Below are positions 1 to 9,129 of a stretch of DNA of 21,640 nucleotides, one piece after another (the stretch's first letter is position 1; each line of letters opens with the position of its first letter). The position numbers were made by a program, and so were the translations under genes. The notes under the pieces are model-generated. The model worked only from the letters and a program-made list of their open reading frames with translations. It ran no database searches and was not told the origin of the DNA. Location of the stretch: contig SWBL01000549.1 of NCBI GenBank assembly GCA_024195585.1, positions 1 to 21,640 of the forward strand, in the 5' to 3' direction. The DNA is from Aureobasidium sp. EXF-3400 (lineage: Eukaryota; Ascomycota; Dothideomycetes; Dothideales; Saccotheciaceae).

Positions 1-585
1 CGCTTCGCTGGAAATTCACGACAATCACCAGGAGACACTGCTCCAGCTCGTAGTACAATAATAATTGATGAATTCGATGAATAATCTCGCAGTCCGTCCT
101 TTTTGTCTTCAACTAGGGGTGGACCTACGACTTCGAATCCCGCCAAGCCTAACAGGGTGGTACTCTCAACTACCTTTTTTGACGATGCACATGACATATG
201 AACGGCAGCACATCCACATATGTAGGGAACCTGTTCGCCTGAAAGGCAAGACAAACATGTAGCGAGCCTGTTCTCGAGATTGCATCGTAACCCGTCCAGG
301 ATTTCAACATTAGGATAAGATACACTGATCTCAGGACAAACCTTAAGCACAAACGCTCTCTAATTGTACAGAAGCACGCGGGAAGTCTCGGCGGAGACCA
401 TAGAAAATGATGTCTGTACCTTTTGCAGACATTCCTAGTCATAACAAGCTCGGGACAATCCACACAACAATATCTGCACGACGGATCAAAGTGCTTGCAG
501 CACTGCTGTTGCTCTTTGAGCAGCCTCGGGTATGTCTGCATGCATCAAATCTTGTACCTTGTAGCCTGAGGCCGGTCTTATCAAA
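1..585. other. Gene-poor left edge, nothing recognised
   Basis: No supportable gene. Short open frames exist on both strands, but their translations are low in the usual fungal codon pattern and rich in Cys/His/Arg, as expected for chance frames. The stretch ends directly at the tRNA gene and probably contains its upstream flank. A gene truncated by the window edge cannot be excluded. Confidence 0.5.
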
Positions 586-637
586 GGCGAGATGGCCGAG
601 CGGTCTAAGGCGCCAGCTTAAGGTTAATTCCAATACG

Positions 638-669
<32 letters not shown>

Positions 670-677
670 TCTCGTCA
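586..677 (+). tRNA. tRNA-Leu(AAG) with a ~12-nt intron
   Basis: The cloverleaf folds by hand. Acceptor strand 586-592 pairs with 670-676 with one G-U, followed by discriminator A677. The D stem is 595-597 with 609-611. The anticodon stem is 613-617 with 637-641. The anticodon AAG lies at 620-622, preceded by two T. A type II variable arm spans 642-652 (CC-GAAA-GG), and the T stem is 653-657 with 665-669 around TTCAAAT. The loop needs removal of about 12 nt (624-635) directly 3' of position 37, the canonical place for nuclear tRNA introns. The long variable arm and the anticodon together give leucine, decoding CTT/CTC. The B box (GGTTCAAATCC) is intact, and a TTTT run at 684-687 can end Pol III transcription. 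The exact intron borders could shift by a base. Confidence 0.93.
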
Positions 678-2028
678 ATATCCTTTTGCGGTATAGGAGG
701 GAGGTAGGTGGAAGAAAAGAAGGAGGTAAAATTGGTGGAGGGATGATTTTTGAAAAAATGAACGTGGGATTTGCGGGACATGCATTTTTTGTGCATGAAT
801 CCTGGCTTGGCGTGATCGTGAAAGCGCTTTATGAATGGTGCGGGGTAGTGGCATAAGTTTTGTGTGTGGTGTATAAGTGTTGATATCAAGTTGGTGGTTG
901 ATTGCTTCGTACTTCTGCGACATCCGAAGGCCAAGCAACTTACAGGGCGACATACTCAATGTCTTGTAGTATACCGACAAGTGATGAGTTTCGCGGACCA
1001 GATGCATTCAAGGCCGAGTAGTCTTCGTAATGGCCAAGAACCTCTCTCACAGGGTCGGCGAATAGGAAAGGGGTATAAATCTGACAACAGCCTTACACTA
1101 CAGCACCAAGGGTAATTGCCATGAGGCCTTGAACGACGCGTCAAGTAGAAGGTATTGCCAAAAGACCACAGCCCGAGACATCGAGTGAGCTTGGCAGAGC
1201 CGCAGAGACATCCGGACGGTTGGTGGTCACACACAGCCACGCGGCTCGAACGATTGACTTGTGCACAAGATCTGAGAAGAGGGTGTGGGGTAGAGATGTG
1301 CAAGATCGACTCGAAGAACCGCGGACAGTCGGCGGAAGAGGAGTGTATAGCTCCGACATGGCTGGGGAGGTTGGTCAAGCTTCGTTAGAGGGAGAAATGA
1401 CACGCCGGAGAGGCTGAACATCACAAGCTCTGAGCAAAGAACATCTCAGACCCATAGACAGATACAACAAGGAGGATTTACAAAACTTCCATGCATGCTG
1501 TGTCGCATGAGTAAGGCAAGATGACAGGCTGACGGGTGTTGGGTTAAGTAGATCAGCGAGGGATGTTCGAGGGAAGACGGATGCAGGACCACCGACACCT
1601 CCGACTGTGGATATGTGTGAGACGTCAGTAAATTCTCCGAAGCATCACATCAGCAAACCAACAAGAACAAGAAGCATCATGGACAGTCTCACAACAAGAA
1701 GGTCGAGAATTTGGGGGACCAGAGTGGAAAGTTGATGGTGACGTTGGCCTCGCTCTCGGGCAACCCCACGGACTTGCTAAACCAAAACAGGCAAAGCGTT
1801 CGGACTTTCTGAGGCAGCTTATCCTTATTTTTTGCTGCTTGGTTCTGTTCGCCCTGCTCTCAAGCCTTGTCGCAGCAGCAACGAGACGTGTCCGAGGGGC
1901 GCGCGTGAGCAGCGCAAAAACCAACGAGGATCTCGGAGAATACGCGTCACTGCAAGTCCAGAGGCGATGAAGGGTTCAAGGTGTCCTGCGACAAGTCCTG
2001 CATGACGCGGCTGTGCAACAAAATCAAG
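678..2028. other. Long intergenic stretch between tRNA and the GPI-protein gene
   Basis: I found no convincing protein gene here. The longest frames (minus strand 956-1378, minus 1625-1924) have no domain-like composition and no intron signals that extend them. A TATAAA at 1074-1079 stands alone, with no gene behind it that I can recognise. The part from about 1600 to 2028 is probably upstream regulatory DNA of the gene that begins at 2150. A non-coding transcript is possible but nothing in the sequence demonstrates one. Confidence 0.45.
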
Positions 2029-2036
2029 CTATATAG
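2029..2036 (+). promoter_or_regulatory. TATA box of the GPI-protein gene
   Basis: CTATATAG lies about 114 bases upstream of the ATG at 2150. It is followed by a T-rich patch (2057-2061) and then an A/C-rich, G-poor leader (about 2085-2149), which is the typical core promoter and 5' UTR layout of strongly expressed ascomycete genes. Confidence 0.6.
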
Positions 2037-2149
2037 ACAGAGAAGAAGGTAGGTCTTTTTTTGCACTCAGTCATTTTTTCGACCATACGAATCATCTCCA
2101 CATCTACATCATCAAATCACACACCCACAGAAAAAGACATACATTCAAG

Positions 2150-2938
2150 ATGAAGTTCGATTTCTCAATCCTCGCCGCTGCCACCGCTCTTGTCGGCTCG
2201 GCCACCGCGGCCCCTCAGAACAGCAACAACAATGGTAACTGGCAGAGCTACGCTTCACAAGCAAGTTCTTACTGGCAATCAGCCAACCCCAGCGCAACCG
2301 GCGATTGGTCTTCATGGGCCAATGCCGCCTCGTCGTACTGGAGCAGCGTCAGCCCCAGCGCTGCTCCTTCGCAATGGTCTTCCTACGCTTCAGCCGCATC
2401 CTCATACTGGGCTTCCAACAGCGCTAGCATGATCACTGCCGCACCCAGCGCATTCCCCTGGGCTGGCGGTTTCGGTCCCAACGGCCATGGCGGTCCCGGT
2501 GGCTGGAGCGGTGGCAATGGCTACGGTCCTTTCGGCGGTGTCAATGGAAACGGCACAAACTCTGGCTGGGGTCCCTGGGGCCAAAGCGGTTCGTGGACTT
2601 CCGGCCCTTGGACCTCTTGGTGGGGTGGAAGCAACTGCCCTGACAGCACATGGTCTGGTTGGACCTCCGGACCTTGGGGCACAAACGCACCTTGGACTTC
2701 TTGGTCGGGCTGCAAGGCTTCCACTACTGCTACCTCTACCATCTCTACTACTATCTCTGGTGTTGCTACTACTTCTGTTTCCTATGGTATCCAGGTGAAT
2801 GCTGCTACTCAGGCTTCGACTGCTTCGGGATCTGGTTCCGCGGCTACGGCCTCGGCGACTGGTGCTGCTAACAATGTTGGCGTTTCTGGCGCTGGTGTTG
2901 GTATTGGAGCTGCTGTTGCTGCTTTGTTGATGCTGTAA
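2150..2938 (+). CDS. Tryptophan-rich secreted GPI-anchored cell-wall protein
   Basis: A single-exon gene of 262 residues. Residues 1-20 form a signal peptide: charged start, hydrophobic LAAATALVGSATA, likely cleavage around A20-A21. Residues 31-96 hold three degenerate units of about 22 residues with the core W-S-S-Y/W-A-x-A-S-S-Y-W. Residues 104-188 are Gly/Trp/Ser/Pro-rich, with repeated TSGPW and PWTSW motifs and only two cysteines (C163, C188). Residues 189-235 are Ser/Thr-rich, and the C-terminus ends in a short hydrophobic tail (VGIGAAVAALLML) after a small-residue segment, the usual GPI attachment signal. Twenty tryptophans all lie in residues 31-185. The start is supported by the signal peptide and the A-rich leader. 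Such proteins are covalently attached wall components or adhesins; the specific role is unknown. The coding repeats could expand or contract. Confidence 0.9.
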   Translation: MKFDFSILAAATALVGSATAAPQNSNNNGNWQSYASQASSYWQSANPSATGDWSSWANAASSYWSSVSPSAAPSQWSSYASAASSYWASNSASMITAAPSAFPWAGGFGPNGHGGPGGWSGGNGYGPFGGVNGNGTNSGWGPWGQSGSWTSGPWTSWWGGSNCPDSTWSGWTSGPWGTNAPWTSWSGCKASTTATSTISTTISGVATTSVSYGIQVNAATQASTASGSGSAATASATGAANNVGVSGAGVGIGAAVAALLML

Positions 2939-3784
2939 AAGCCTCGAGTGGGTTGCATGAATATGATTTGCATGACTTGTTACGAGAAGGAGGATAGTAA
3001 GGGTTATTTGTATGCTAGATAGTGATTAGTATGGATCAAATTGCATATTCTAGCTACTTTCCTTCGTGTGCTGCATAGTGAACTTGAGATGTGATACAAG
3101 ACCTGTCTCTTGGATAGATCAATTTGCGTTGTTGCTGTATGTTGACTTGGAGTCTTTTGAAGGTTGGTGGTGGCCAAAAGTCTCGGCGTCGGGCGCAATC
3201 TGGAGGCAAGACGAGCGTCCTCTCCTGTCCGCATCCCAACCACAACGTCAAGCATGTACCATTGACTCCTGATGCCATCCTTCTCACTGTTGGCCATTGA
3301 CTGGAGCTTCTCCTATCACAGCGAGTGGATTGAATGACTTTCTGGCAGATGAACATGGGATGGCGTGACACCTCGTCCGGTGAGCTGTCCAGCACTCAAC
3401 GACTGCATTCCTCTACCTCAACCACAACAAGCACGCCGAACCCATTCACTCTGTGTGCCCGAAAACCTCCTTTCGTTATTACTGTCGACAGGGCATCGGC
3501 GGCGCCCCCGTCACTCTGTGCAGCCCATCAACCCGCCATCTCCCTCTACCACCCATCACCGCCACGTCATCCGCATCTCCCACAATCCGAGCCGCCAATA
3601 GACTTGATCACTGTCTGCTTTGGAGGTATCGGCAAACCTTGAAAGAAAGAGGTGGACAAGAGCACGTTCAGACATGGGCGCTTTGACGGTCTTAACTTGC
3701 ACACACCCCAACGACACTTGGAATTCTTCCAGGTCCCACGTGTCGATTCCGGACCACTTGTCCTGTGCAGCTTGTATATCAAAG
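2939..3784. other. Intergenic: 3' UTR of the GPI gene, then promoter or leader of the next gene
   Basis: The first ~100 bases are AT-rich and likely hold the poly(A) site of the upstream gene. From about 3380 to 3650 the plus strand is C/T/A-rich and poor in G, like an ascomycete promoter. Open frames here (for example 3334-3642) are Pro/Ser/His-rich by-products of that composition. The stretch up to 3784 probably ends in the first leader exon of the gene at 4207. Confidence 0.5.
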
Positions 3785-4154
3785 GTAAGTTACCAGAGAC
3801 GGTACGGCGAGTTGGTCTTTTTCTTTCTTCTCCTGTCCGGCAGCCCACGAGCTGGTCCGATGAAGGCTTCGCGCCTGCTCTTTCGTATCTCTCTCCGCCT
3901 CGCGTCTTTCTGACCCTTTCTCGCTTGTTCCATACGCGTAGGTCCACAGATATTGTCTCTCTTCTGACCGAACCCTGCAACAAAAAGGTATGTGTGAAAG
4001 GGGGTTGTCTTAGTTCGTAAGTTCTTTGCATCGTGTTGGCATTGTCGCTCTTTAGGAGCTGTGTAGACGTGTGAAGGTAAGTGTCGCTTGTCTGCAACCC
4101 TGAGACAAGCATGTGTTGTCAAGCACGCTATATTTATCATGTCCTCTTTCCCAG
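3785..4154 (+). other. Putative three-intron 5' leader of the F-box-like gene
   Basis: Three strong donors follow one another, each directly after AAG: GTAAGT at 3785, GTATGT at 3988 and GTAAGT at 4077. Each is followed by a plausible acceptor: CGCGTAG ending 3941, CTTTAG ending 4055, and TTTCCCAG ending 4154 (alternatively CAACAG ending 4191). This implies introns of 157, 68 and 78 nt and leader exons of 46 nt (3942-3987) and 21 nt (4056-4076). The joined leader has no in-frame ATG before 4207, so it would be untranslated. This is inferred from splice-site quality only. Confidence 0.5.
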
Positions 4155-4206
4155 TCCAGAAGTCCATCTCTCCGACACTGCTTCCCAACAGACATTCACT
4201 GCAAGC

Positions 4207-5040
4207 ATGTCGTCTTTCCTCAGTCTACCTCCAGAAATCAGGATGACTGTATACGACTTTCTACTTCAATCTTCATTGACCAGCAATATGCGTATGCTCT
4301 ACGTCAGCGACGATACGATTCGCCGCGAATCACCTCCAGGCTCTGTTTGCCATGGACGTACCCACAAGATCCATGAAAATTACATCCCGCTCACCGGCGC
4401 CAAAACTACCTGGACAGAGAGAACGAATAAGGCCGGACGCAACATACATCGTGCTGATGTTGAAGATCTCCTCTCCCTCGCTGGCACATGTCGCTTGATC
4501 CGATCAGAACTTCTGGCTCTTGCTTGGTCGCACGCGGACATCTCGGTCAACTCGCCAATTCTCTACATGGACTTGCACTATATTCTCTGTGACCGACTCT
4601 CTAGCAATGCCTGCACTTTCATCCGCACTCTGCAGCTCAAGTTCGAGCAGCACGCCTGGGAACCACGAGAGATGAGGAGGATTGTTTCCCTCTTGCGCAC
4701 TCGTCTGCCCCAGCTCAAGCATCTGATATTGACCGTTGTCGTCCGACCACCTGCCGACAAAGACCAAAGGCATGCTCTGATGGCTTTGCAGAGCCTACCT
4801 CGCCAGATCACTGTTAGATTCCACTACGTTTACACAGCATTCACGCTTGTCGAGCTTTATCGACATGGAGCGCGATGGGCAATGGAAAGAACGATGGACG
4901 AGTACTTTGAAGCCCGTAGAGCTGAACTCGATCCGATACGTCAGGCACGAAGCGACGAGCAGGCGAGGAGGAAGCAGGGAGATCAGGTGGCAGACATTCT
5001 CGAGGCCACAGTCCAGCTACGTTCTCTCAGTATGCTGTGA
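4207..5040 (+). CDS. F-box-like / LPPEIR-motif protein
   Basis: 277 residues with no intron inside the frame. The open frame extends upstream to 4081, but I chose the ATG at 4207 because it places LPPEIR at residues 7-12. That motif with the following VYDFLL is the hallmark N-terminal helix pair of the F-box-like proteins that are abundant in Pezizomycotina. The rest lacks obvious leucine-rich repeats: a hydrophobic patch LLSLAGTCRLIRSELLALAW (about residues 83-102) resembles the second conserved block of this family (TC+.lr.E), followed by a leucine-rich segment and a charged, Arg/Glu-rich C-terminus. If it is a true F-box, it would bind Skp1 and present substrates to an SCF ubiquitin ligase; many family members are uncharacterised. 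Substrate and pathway cannot be deduced. Confidence 0.75.
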   Translation: MSSFLSLPPEIRMTVYDFLLQSSLTSNMRMLYVSDDTIRRESPPGSVCHGRTHKIHENYIPLTGAKTTWTERTNKAGRNIHRADVEDLLSLAGTCRLIRSELLALAWSHADISVNSPILYMDLHYILCDRLSSNACTFIRTLQLKFEQHAWEPREMRRIVSLLRTRLPQLKHLILTVVVRPPADKDQRHALMALQSLPRQITVRFHYVYTAFTLVELYRHGARWAMERTMDEYFEARRAELDPIRQARSDEQARRKQGDQVADILEATVQLRSLSML

Positions 5041-5361
5041 TTTGTGCGACCCAAGACAGAGCTGAGCACATGGTCATCTGGAGGCTGGTATGGAGAAGGA
5101 GCGATACGGCACATACATATCAAGGAAGATGGAAGACAGGATGGCGCGACACCTCTTCCTATTGCAAGTGGACAGTTCACTTTGCGACGTTGTTGTATCG
5201 TGACTTCTATCTCGCGATGCCCCACTTTAAGGTTTGGAAGGATTGCTCGGCTTCGGCAGAGGCAGAGGTGAACGACAGACCTCGGTAATTTCTATGTGAC
5301 TTCCATTATCAAGAAACCCAACATTTGCGATTGTGTTCTTACCCTGTCTCTGCAAATCATC
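5041..5361. other. Intergenic promoter region of the MFS gene
   Basis: About 320 bases between the stop of the F-box-like gene and the MFS start. It must contain the 3' end of the former transcript and the promoter of the latter. I see no TATA box, repeat or small gene. Confidence 0.5.
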
Positions 5362-6860
5362 ATGTCGCGTGCGACAGGGAATGTCGAACTGACCACCGTC
5401 ATACTTCCACACCCAACGGAGGCCATTACACAGAACGATGACAGATCACCTTCATCAACACCGTATGATACAGAGCACGAAGTTCCGAATGGCGAACTCA
5501 TAGGACAAGGGCTTGCGCCTACAGATGGAGGACCTGCTGCTTGGAGATTGCTCGTTGCTGCCTTTGTCTTCGAAGCACTACTTTGGGGTAATGAAGCCTC
5601 ACGTCTCTGGACCAAAAGTATCAAGCTGACACGGAGATGAATACAGGCTTCCCTCTGTCTTTTGGAGTGTTCCAAAACTACTATTCTCATATCCCTGAGT
5701 TTGCTGGCAATCGCTACATCTCGGTTGTCGGCACTGTGGCATCTGGATTGGGTTACCTTGGCGCACCTGTAATCATGCCTTATGTACAGTCTCATCCACA
5801 TCGACGCCGGCAGATGATTTTGGTCGGCTGTATGTTATAGTAACTCGCAACATCAGTTCGGCAGTCGCTGACTTGTTTTACAGGGCCCATCTGCATTCTA
5901 GGACTCGTCGCAGGATCTTTCGCATCAGACCTTGGGGTACTCATCCTCACACAAGGTGTAGCCTATGGACTTGGCTTCCTAATATTCTACTACCCTATCT
6001 TGAGCATGGTCAACGAATACTGGATCAAGCGCCGTGGCATGGCTTATGGTATACTCTGCGGTGCCTCCGGGATCTCTGGAACCACTATGCCTTTTGTGCT
6101 CCAGGCCCTTCTGTCAAGATACGGATACAGAATCACTCTTCGCGCAGTAGCAGTAGCTCTCACACTGCTTACTGGACCATTGATCCCTCTCCTCAAAGGT
6201 CGTGTACCATCTTCTCCAAGACAAGTCGCTACTCAGCGTTGGAACTGGACATTCTTCCGCTCTCCTCTCTTCTGGATCTATTCCATCTCCAACTTACTCC
6301 AAGGGTTTGGATACTTCTTCCCCTCCTTATATCTACCTTCCTATGCCTCTTCCATCGGCCTCAGCACCAAAAGTGGCGCGCTTCTTCTCGCTCTGATGAG
6401 CATCTTCCAAGTCGGCGGACAATTCGTCTTCGGCCTACTTTCTGACCGCAAAGTCCCTCTCGATGTACTGGCTTCAGTATCCACCCTGGTTGCAGCAATC
6501 GCATGTTTCGCTATCTGGAGAACGGCTGAATCACTCCCAGTGTTGGTAATCTTCGCCATCGTTTATGGCTTTTTCGGCGCAGGCTTTACTGCGATTTGGG
6601 CGAGGATGAGTATGTCTGTTACTGATGACGATACGGCTGGACCGATTGTGTTTAGTCTGCTTAACTTTGGCAAGGGTGTTGGTAATGTGCTTGCTGGACC
6701 TATTGGAGGTGCACTCGTTGCTGATGCGGGAGTGGGTGGTGTTAAGGGAATGTTGGAGTATCGGTGGGTTGTTGTCTTTACTGGGACTTGTATGTTTGCT
6801 AGTGCTGGGATGATTTGGTTGGGGCAGTTGAAGCATTTGAGGTTGCTTAAGTCTGAGTAG
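5362..6860 (+). CDS. Major facilitator, monocarboxylate-porter-like (three exons)
   Basis: The exons are 5362-5587, 5647-5829 and 5884-6860, with introns of 59 and 54 nt (GTAATG...ATACAG, GTATGT...TTACAG), both phase 1. Joining them gives 461 residues and restores a continuous transporter. Residues 1-57 are a hydrophilic cytosolic tail, followed by about 12 hydrophobic helices from W61 to about L450. Diagnostic stretches are G-F-P-x-S-F-G-V-F in the first helix (76-84), the loop with N-E-Y-W-I-K-R-R-G-x-A-Y-G (180-192), R-Y-G-Y-R (215-219) and the central F-F-R-S-P-L-F-W (260-267). These are typical of the fungal MCH/MCT family (TC 2.A.1.13), whose members move monocarboxylates or other small organic solutes across the plasma or vacuolar membrane. 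The substrate is unknown. No biosynthetic cluster surrounds it. Confidence 0.9.
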
Positions 6861-6899
6861 TGGAGTTTCTGTTTGACCGGGGTTGAGGTCAAATCTATA

Positions 6900-6919
6900 T
6901 ATATACATATATGTATATA
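6900..6919. repeat. Perfect 20-bp AT palindrome downstream of the MFS gene
   Basis: The bases TATATACATATATGTATATA equal their own reverse complement. The element starts 40 bases after the MFS stop, so it probably lies in the 3' UTR, where TA-rich efficiency elements for 3' end formation are common in fungi. It could also simply be a short TA microsatellite. Confidence 0.6.
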
Positions 6920-6948
6920 CTCTAAGGGAGGACCAATCTTGATAGATA

Positions 6949-7110
6949 TACCGTCAGTATATATAAGGTGGTGTGAGAGCCAGACTTTGCTTAGGGTCAT
7001 CAGCGTGTGGCGAGGTATAGACGCCATGTCTGGTTCTGGCTGTGGGAAAATCATCGTCAACGTTGAGGAGACATAAATCCGAGGCTGAGCATGACAGCTT
7101 GAGAGTTGAA
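6949..7110 (+). repeat. Direct repeat, copy A (promoter-like block)
   Basis: About 160 bp, repeated about 480 bp further on at 7428-7586. Shared landmarks in the same order are: TACCG(T/C)CAGTATATATA, GTGTGGCGAGGTATAGA, the segment around TCAACGT(T/C)GA...TTGAGGAGACATA, CCGAGGCTGA and TGACAGCTTGAGAGT. By eye roughly three quarters of positions agree. TATATATA at the left end could act as a TATA box. It lies upstream of the short ORF at 7238-7387. Confidence 0.8.
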
Positions 7111-7237
7111 CCAGCTTGAGAGGGCCAAAGTCACCAAGTCTACCAGAAAGACTGGTCGCCAGGAGAAAAAAAGCACCATCCCGCCCGATCATAAGCGTCG
7201 TCCTGCTCGCCTGACTCAGCCTGTGACTGGACTTGCC

Positions 7238-7387
7238 ATGGAGACAACCAGCTCCGTCAGAATCGCAACCTCACCCCCTATCGATGACTTCAACACTCCT
7301 CAATCCTCCCAAGGCCACCACACACCCGTCATCAATCACGACACTCCTTCCGTTTCTATACAAGCCGTTCAGCACAACACCGCATGA
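7238..7387 (+). pseudogene. Short ORF behind repeat copy A; possible relic of the 7815 gene
   Basis: 49 codons with a very good start context (GCCATGG), ending at 7387. The same frame is open upstream to about 7106 without another ATG. That upstream translation contains K-K-S-T-I-P-P-D-H-K-R-R followed by T-Q-P, which can be lined up with K-K-T-I-I-P-A-S-T-R-R and R-Q-P in the basic region of the protein encoded from 7815. Together with the duplicated upstream block this suggests a truncated, internally deleted duplicate. The alignment is short and made by eye, so a chance ORF or a small independent gene remains possible. Confidence 0.3.
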
Positions 7388-7427
7388 GCCAAGAATGAAA
7401 CTACCCTCGAACTAGCCCCTGAGCACG

Positions 7428-7586
7428 TACCGCCAGTATATATACGAAGGCGAGAGAAATGAAACTTGCTGAGAGTTGTTTTAGTGTGGCGAGGTATAGA
7501 TACCACGTTTGGGTGTCTGCGGGCAGATCAACGTCGACCTTGAGGAGACATATCTCCGAGGCTGAACGTGACAGCTTGAGAGTCAG
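7428..7586 (+). repeat. Direct repeat, copy B (upstream of the 7815 gene)
   Basis: Second copy of the block at 6949-7110, same orientation. It ends about 230 bases before the ATG at 7815 and carries the TATATATA at 7436-7443. Its position suggests that it belongs to the promoter of the 7815 gene, and that duplication copied promoter and gene together. Confidence 0.8.
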
Positions 7587-7814
7587 ACTAACTTTTAAGA
7601 ATCCCAGAGGTGTCTCATAGCGTTCACAGGACCGTCTCGGGAATTTGCCGAAAAAGGACTAGTCTTTGTTGTTGGCTCGTCTCTACTGTGCGCTCTCGAC
7701 GAACTACTCGAACGATCGAAAAATCCGCTACCTGGCAAACAACAAAGCAAGCCTTGTGCGCCCTCCCCTTGCAATCTACCAACCGTGGTTCTTTGCACAC
7801 CATCCTATAACATC

Positions 7815-8799
7815 ATGGTACCGTTCCAAATCATCACCAGAAGAATGGCTGCGGCCAACGCAGCTCTGCCCTCAGAAAACTCAGACACCAGCGCCGAACA
7901 CACCGCATCTATCAACAATACCACTTCCCCTGGCGCCAGCCGCGTGGCAAAGAAGAAGGAGCAGAAAGCTCTCGTCTCTACGAACAACAAACAGATGATG
8001 ACAAGAAGCATGTCGAAGTCCGATGTTCCCGCCAAAAAGGCCGCCGCCCGCTCGGCTGCTAAGATCAAGAAAGTCATCAGAGAGCCGAAGAAGACAATCA
8101 TCCCAGCTTCAACTCGCCGCTCAGCTCATGTAGCTCATCGTCAGCCTCAAGCTATCATCCACGAGCTCATCTCCTCCATCGATGAGCCCCTTGTACCCTT
8201 GGCCAACATCACTACCAGCAACTCATCCGCCCCTATCAAGGATCCCGGCGAAGTCGTCGAGCTCAACGCCATCAGTGCTCCTACTCAGTCTGAATCTAAT
8301 CACACTTCCGACATCGCAGTGAACAATGCAACTGTAACCAACGACGATGTTCCTCCATCTGCCATGCACCTCATCGAGACCAGCAAACCAGCTCCCGCCA
8401 ACGAGGGCCATGCATATTACGAGGCTCTTATGGAAGAGCATGACTTGGATCACTTTATGACAATGGTCAGACGTCGCATTGCGGCCAATGAGAAGCGTGA
8501 ACTCCTGAGAGCTGCCATCACTGGCCCCTTCTGGTGGCACGAACTGCACCCAGACCTGCGTAATGAAGTTGTCAGAATGTGGTTGGCCATCTCCGCAGGA
8601 TACGTTCAAGATTACGATGAAGCCGTTCAGCTTCCTCTCGAGCACACCTTCTGGACTGGAGAAGTCCCCGACAACAATGCTGTAAGTCCAGCTGCATGGC
8701 TCTACACAGAGGGTGTTACTGACAGGTCTGTAGGCTCTCACAGGCGCTGAACGCTACTATGATGATTTGAAGGAGGAAGTCAACGAAGAGGACGACTAG
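7815..8799 (+). CDS. Orphan protein with basic, nuclear-type N-terminus and acidic tail
   Basis: Exons 7815-8681 and 8734-8799 (52-nt intron, GTAAGT...CTGTAG, phase 0) give 310 residues. The intron is supported because the second exon restores an acidic end (L-K-E-E-V-N-E-E-D-D) and removes an unrelated read-through tail. Residues about 55-115 are rich in Lys/Arg/Ala, with K-K-A-A-A-R-S-A-A-K-I-K-K, a likely nuclear localisation signal or nucleic-acid contact region. Residues about 115-205 are low-complexity Ser/Thr/Asn/Pro. Residues about 206-290 look folded, with many Trp, His and charged residues (G-P-F-W-W-H-E-L-H-P-D-L-R). I recognise no family. An ATG at 7845 is an alternative start. 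It is probably lineage-restricted. Confidence 0.75.
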
Positions 8800-9129
8800 A
8801 TGGATGAGACAACCGAGGAGTGGATGTAACTGTTTGTAGAGGAACCTGGGAGCCTGGAACAGGAGTTGGAGAACGTAATGGGAAGCCCCTGGGGGAAACA
8901 CTTGTAACATTGTGGAGACCTCGTGCAGTGCTAGACTACTGCATAGCAAGATACTACCGACGAGAGAACACGATGTATCAAGCTTTGCAAACCCAAGCTT
9001 GTCCAAAGTAGAAGTGAAGTGAATAAGACAAGCAAGTCGCAGCCGACCCTCTCAAACCGTCCAAACTCCACCAGAAGATACTCCTGTCTTCTAATCAACA
9101 CCAAACCACACACCCTCGCGCACACCATC
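8800..9129. other. Intergenic region between the 7815 and 9130 genes
   Basis: It contains the 3' end of the upstream transcript. From about 9040 onward it becomes A/C-rich and G-poor (CACACCCTCGCGCACACC just before the ATG), which is the usual leader composition and supports the start at 9130. No other feature seen. Confidence 0.5.

Noticed and set aside
407..856. 149-codon plus-strand ORF
   Set aside because: It runs straight through the tRNA gene and its translation there is the tRNA sequence; no protein-like character elsewhere.
956..1378. 140-codon minus-strand ORF
   Set aside because: Cys/Arg/Ser-rich mixed translation with no motif, signal peptide or intron support; looks like a chance frame.
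3334..3642. 102-codon plus-strand ORF rich in Pro/Ser/His
   Set aside because: Explained by the C/T/A-rich promoter-like composition; no coding signature.
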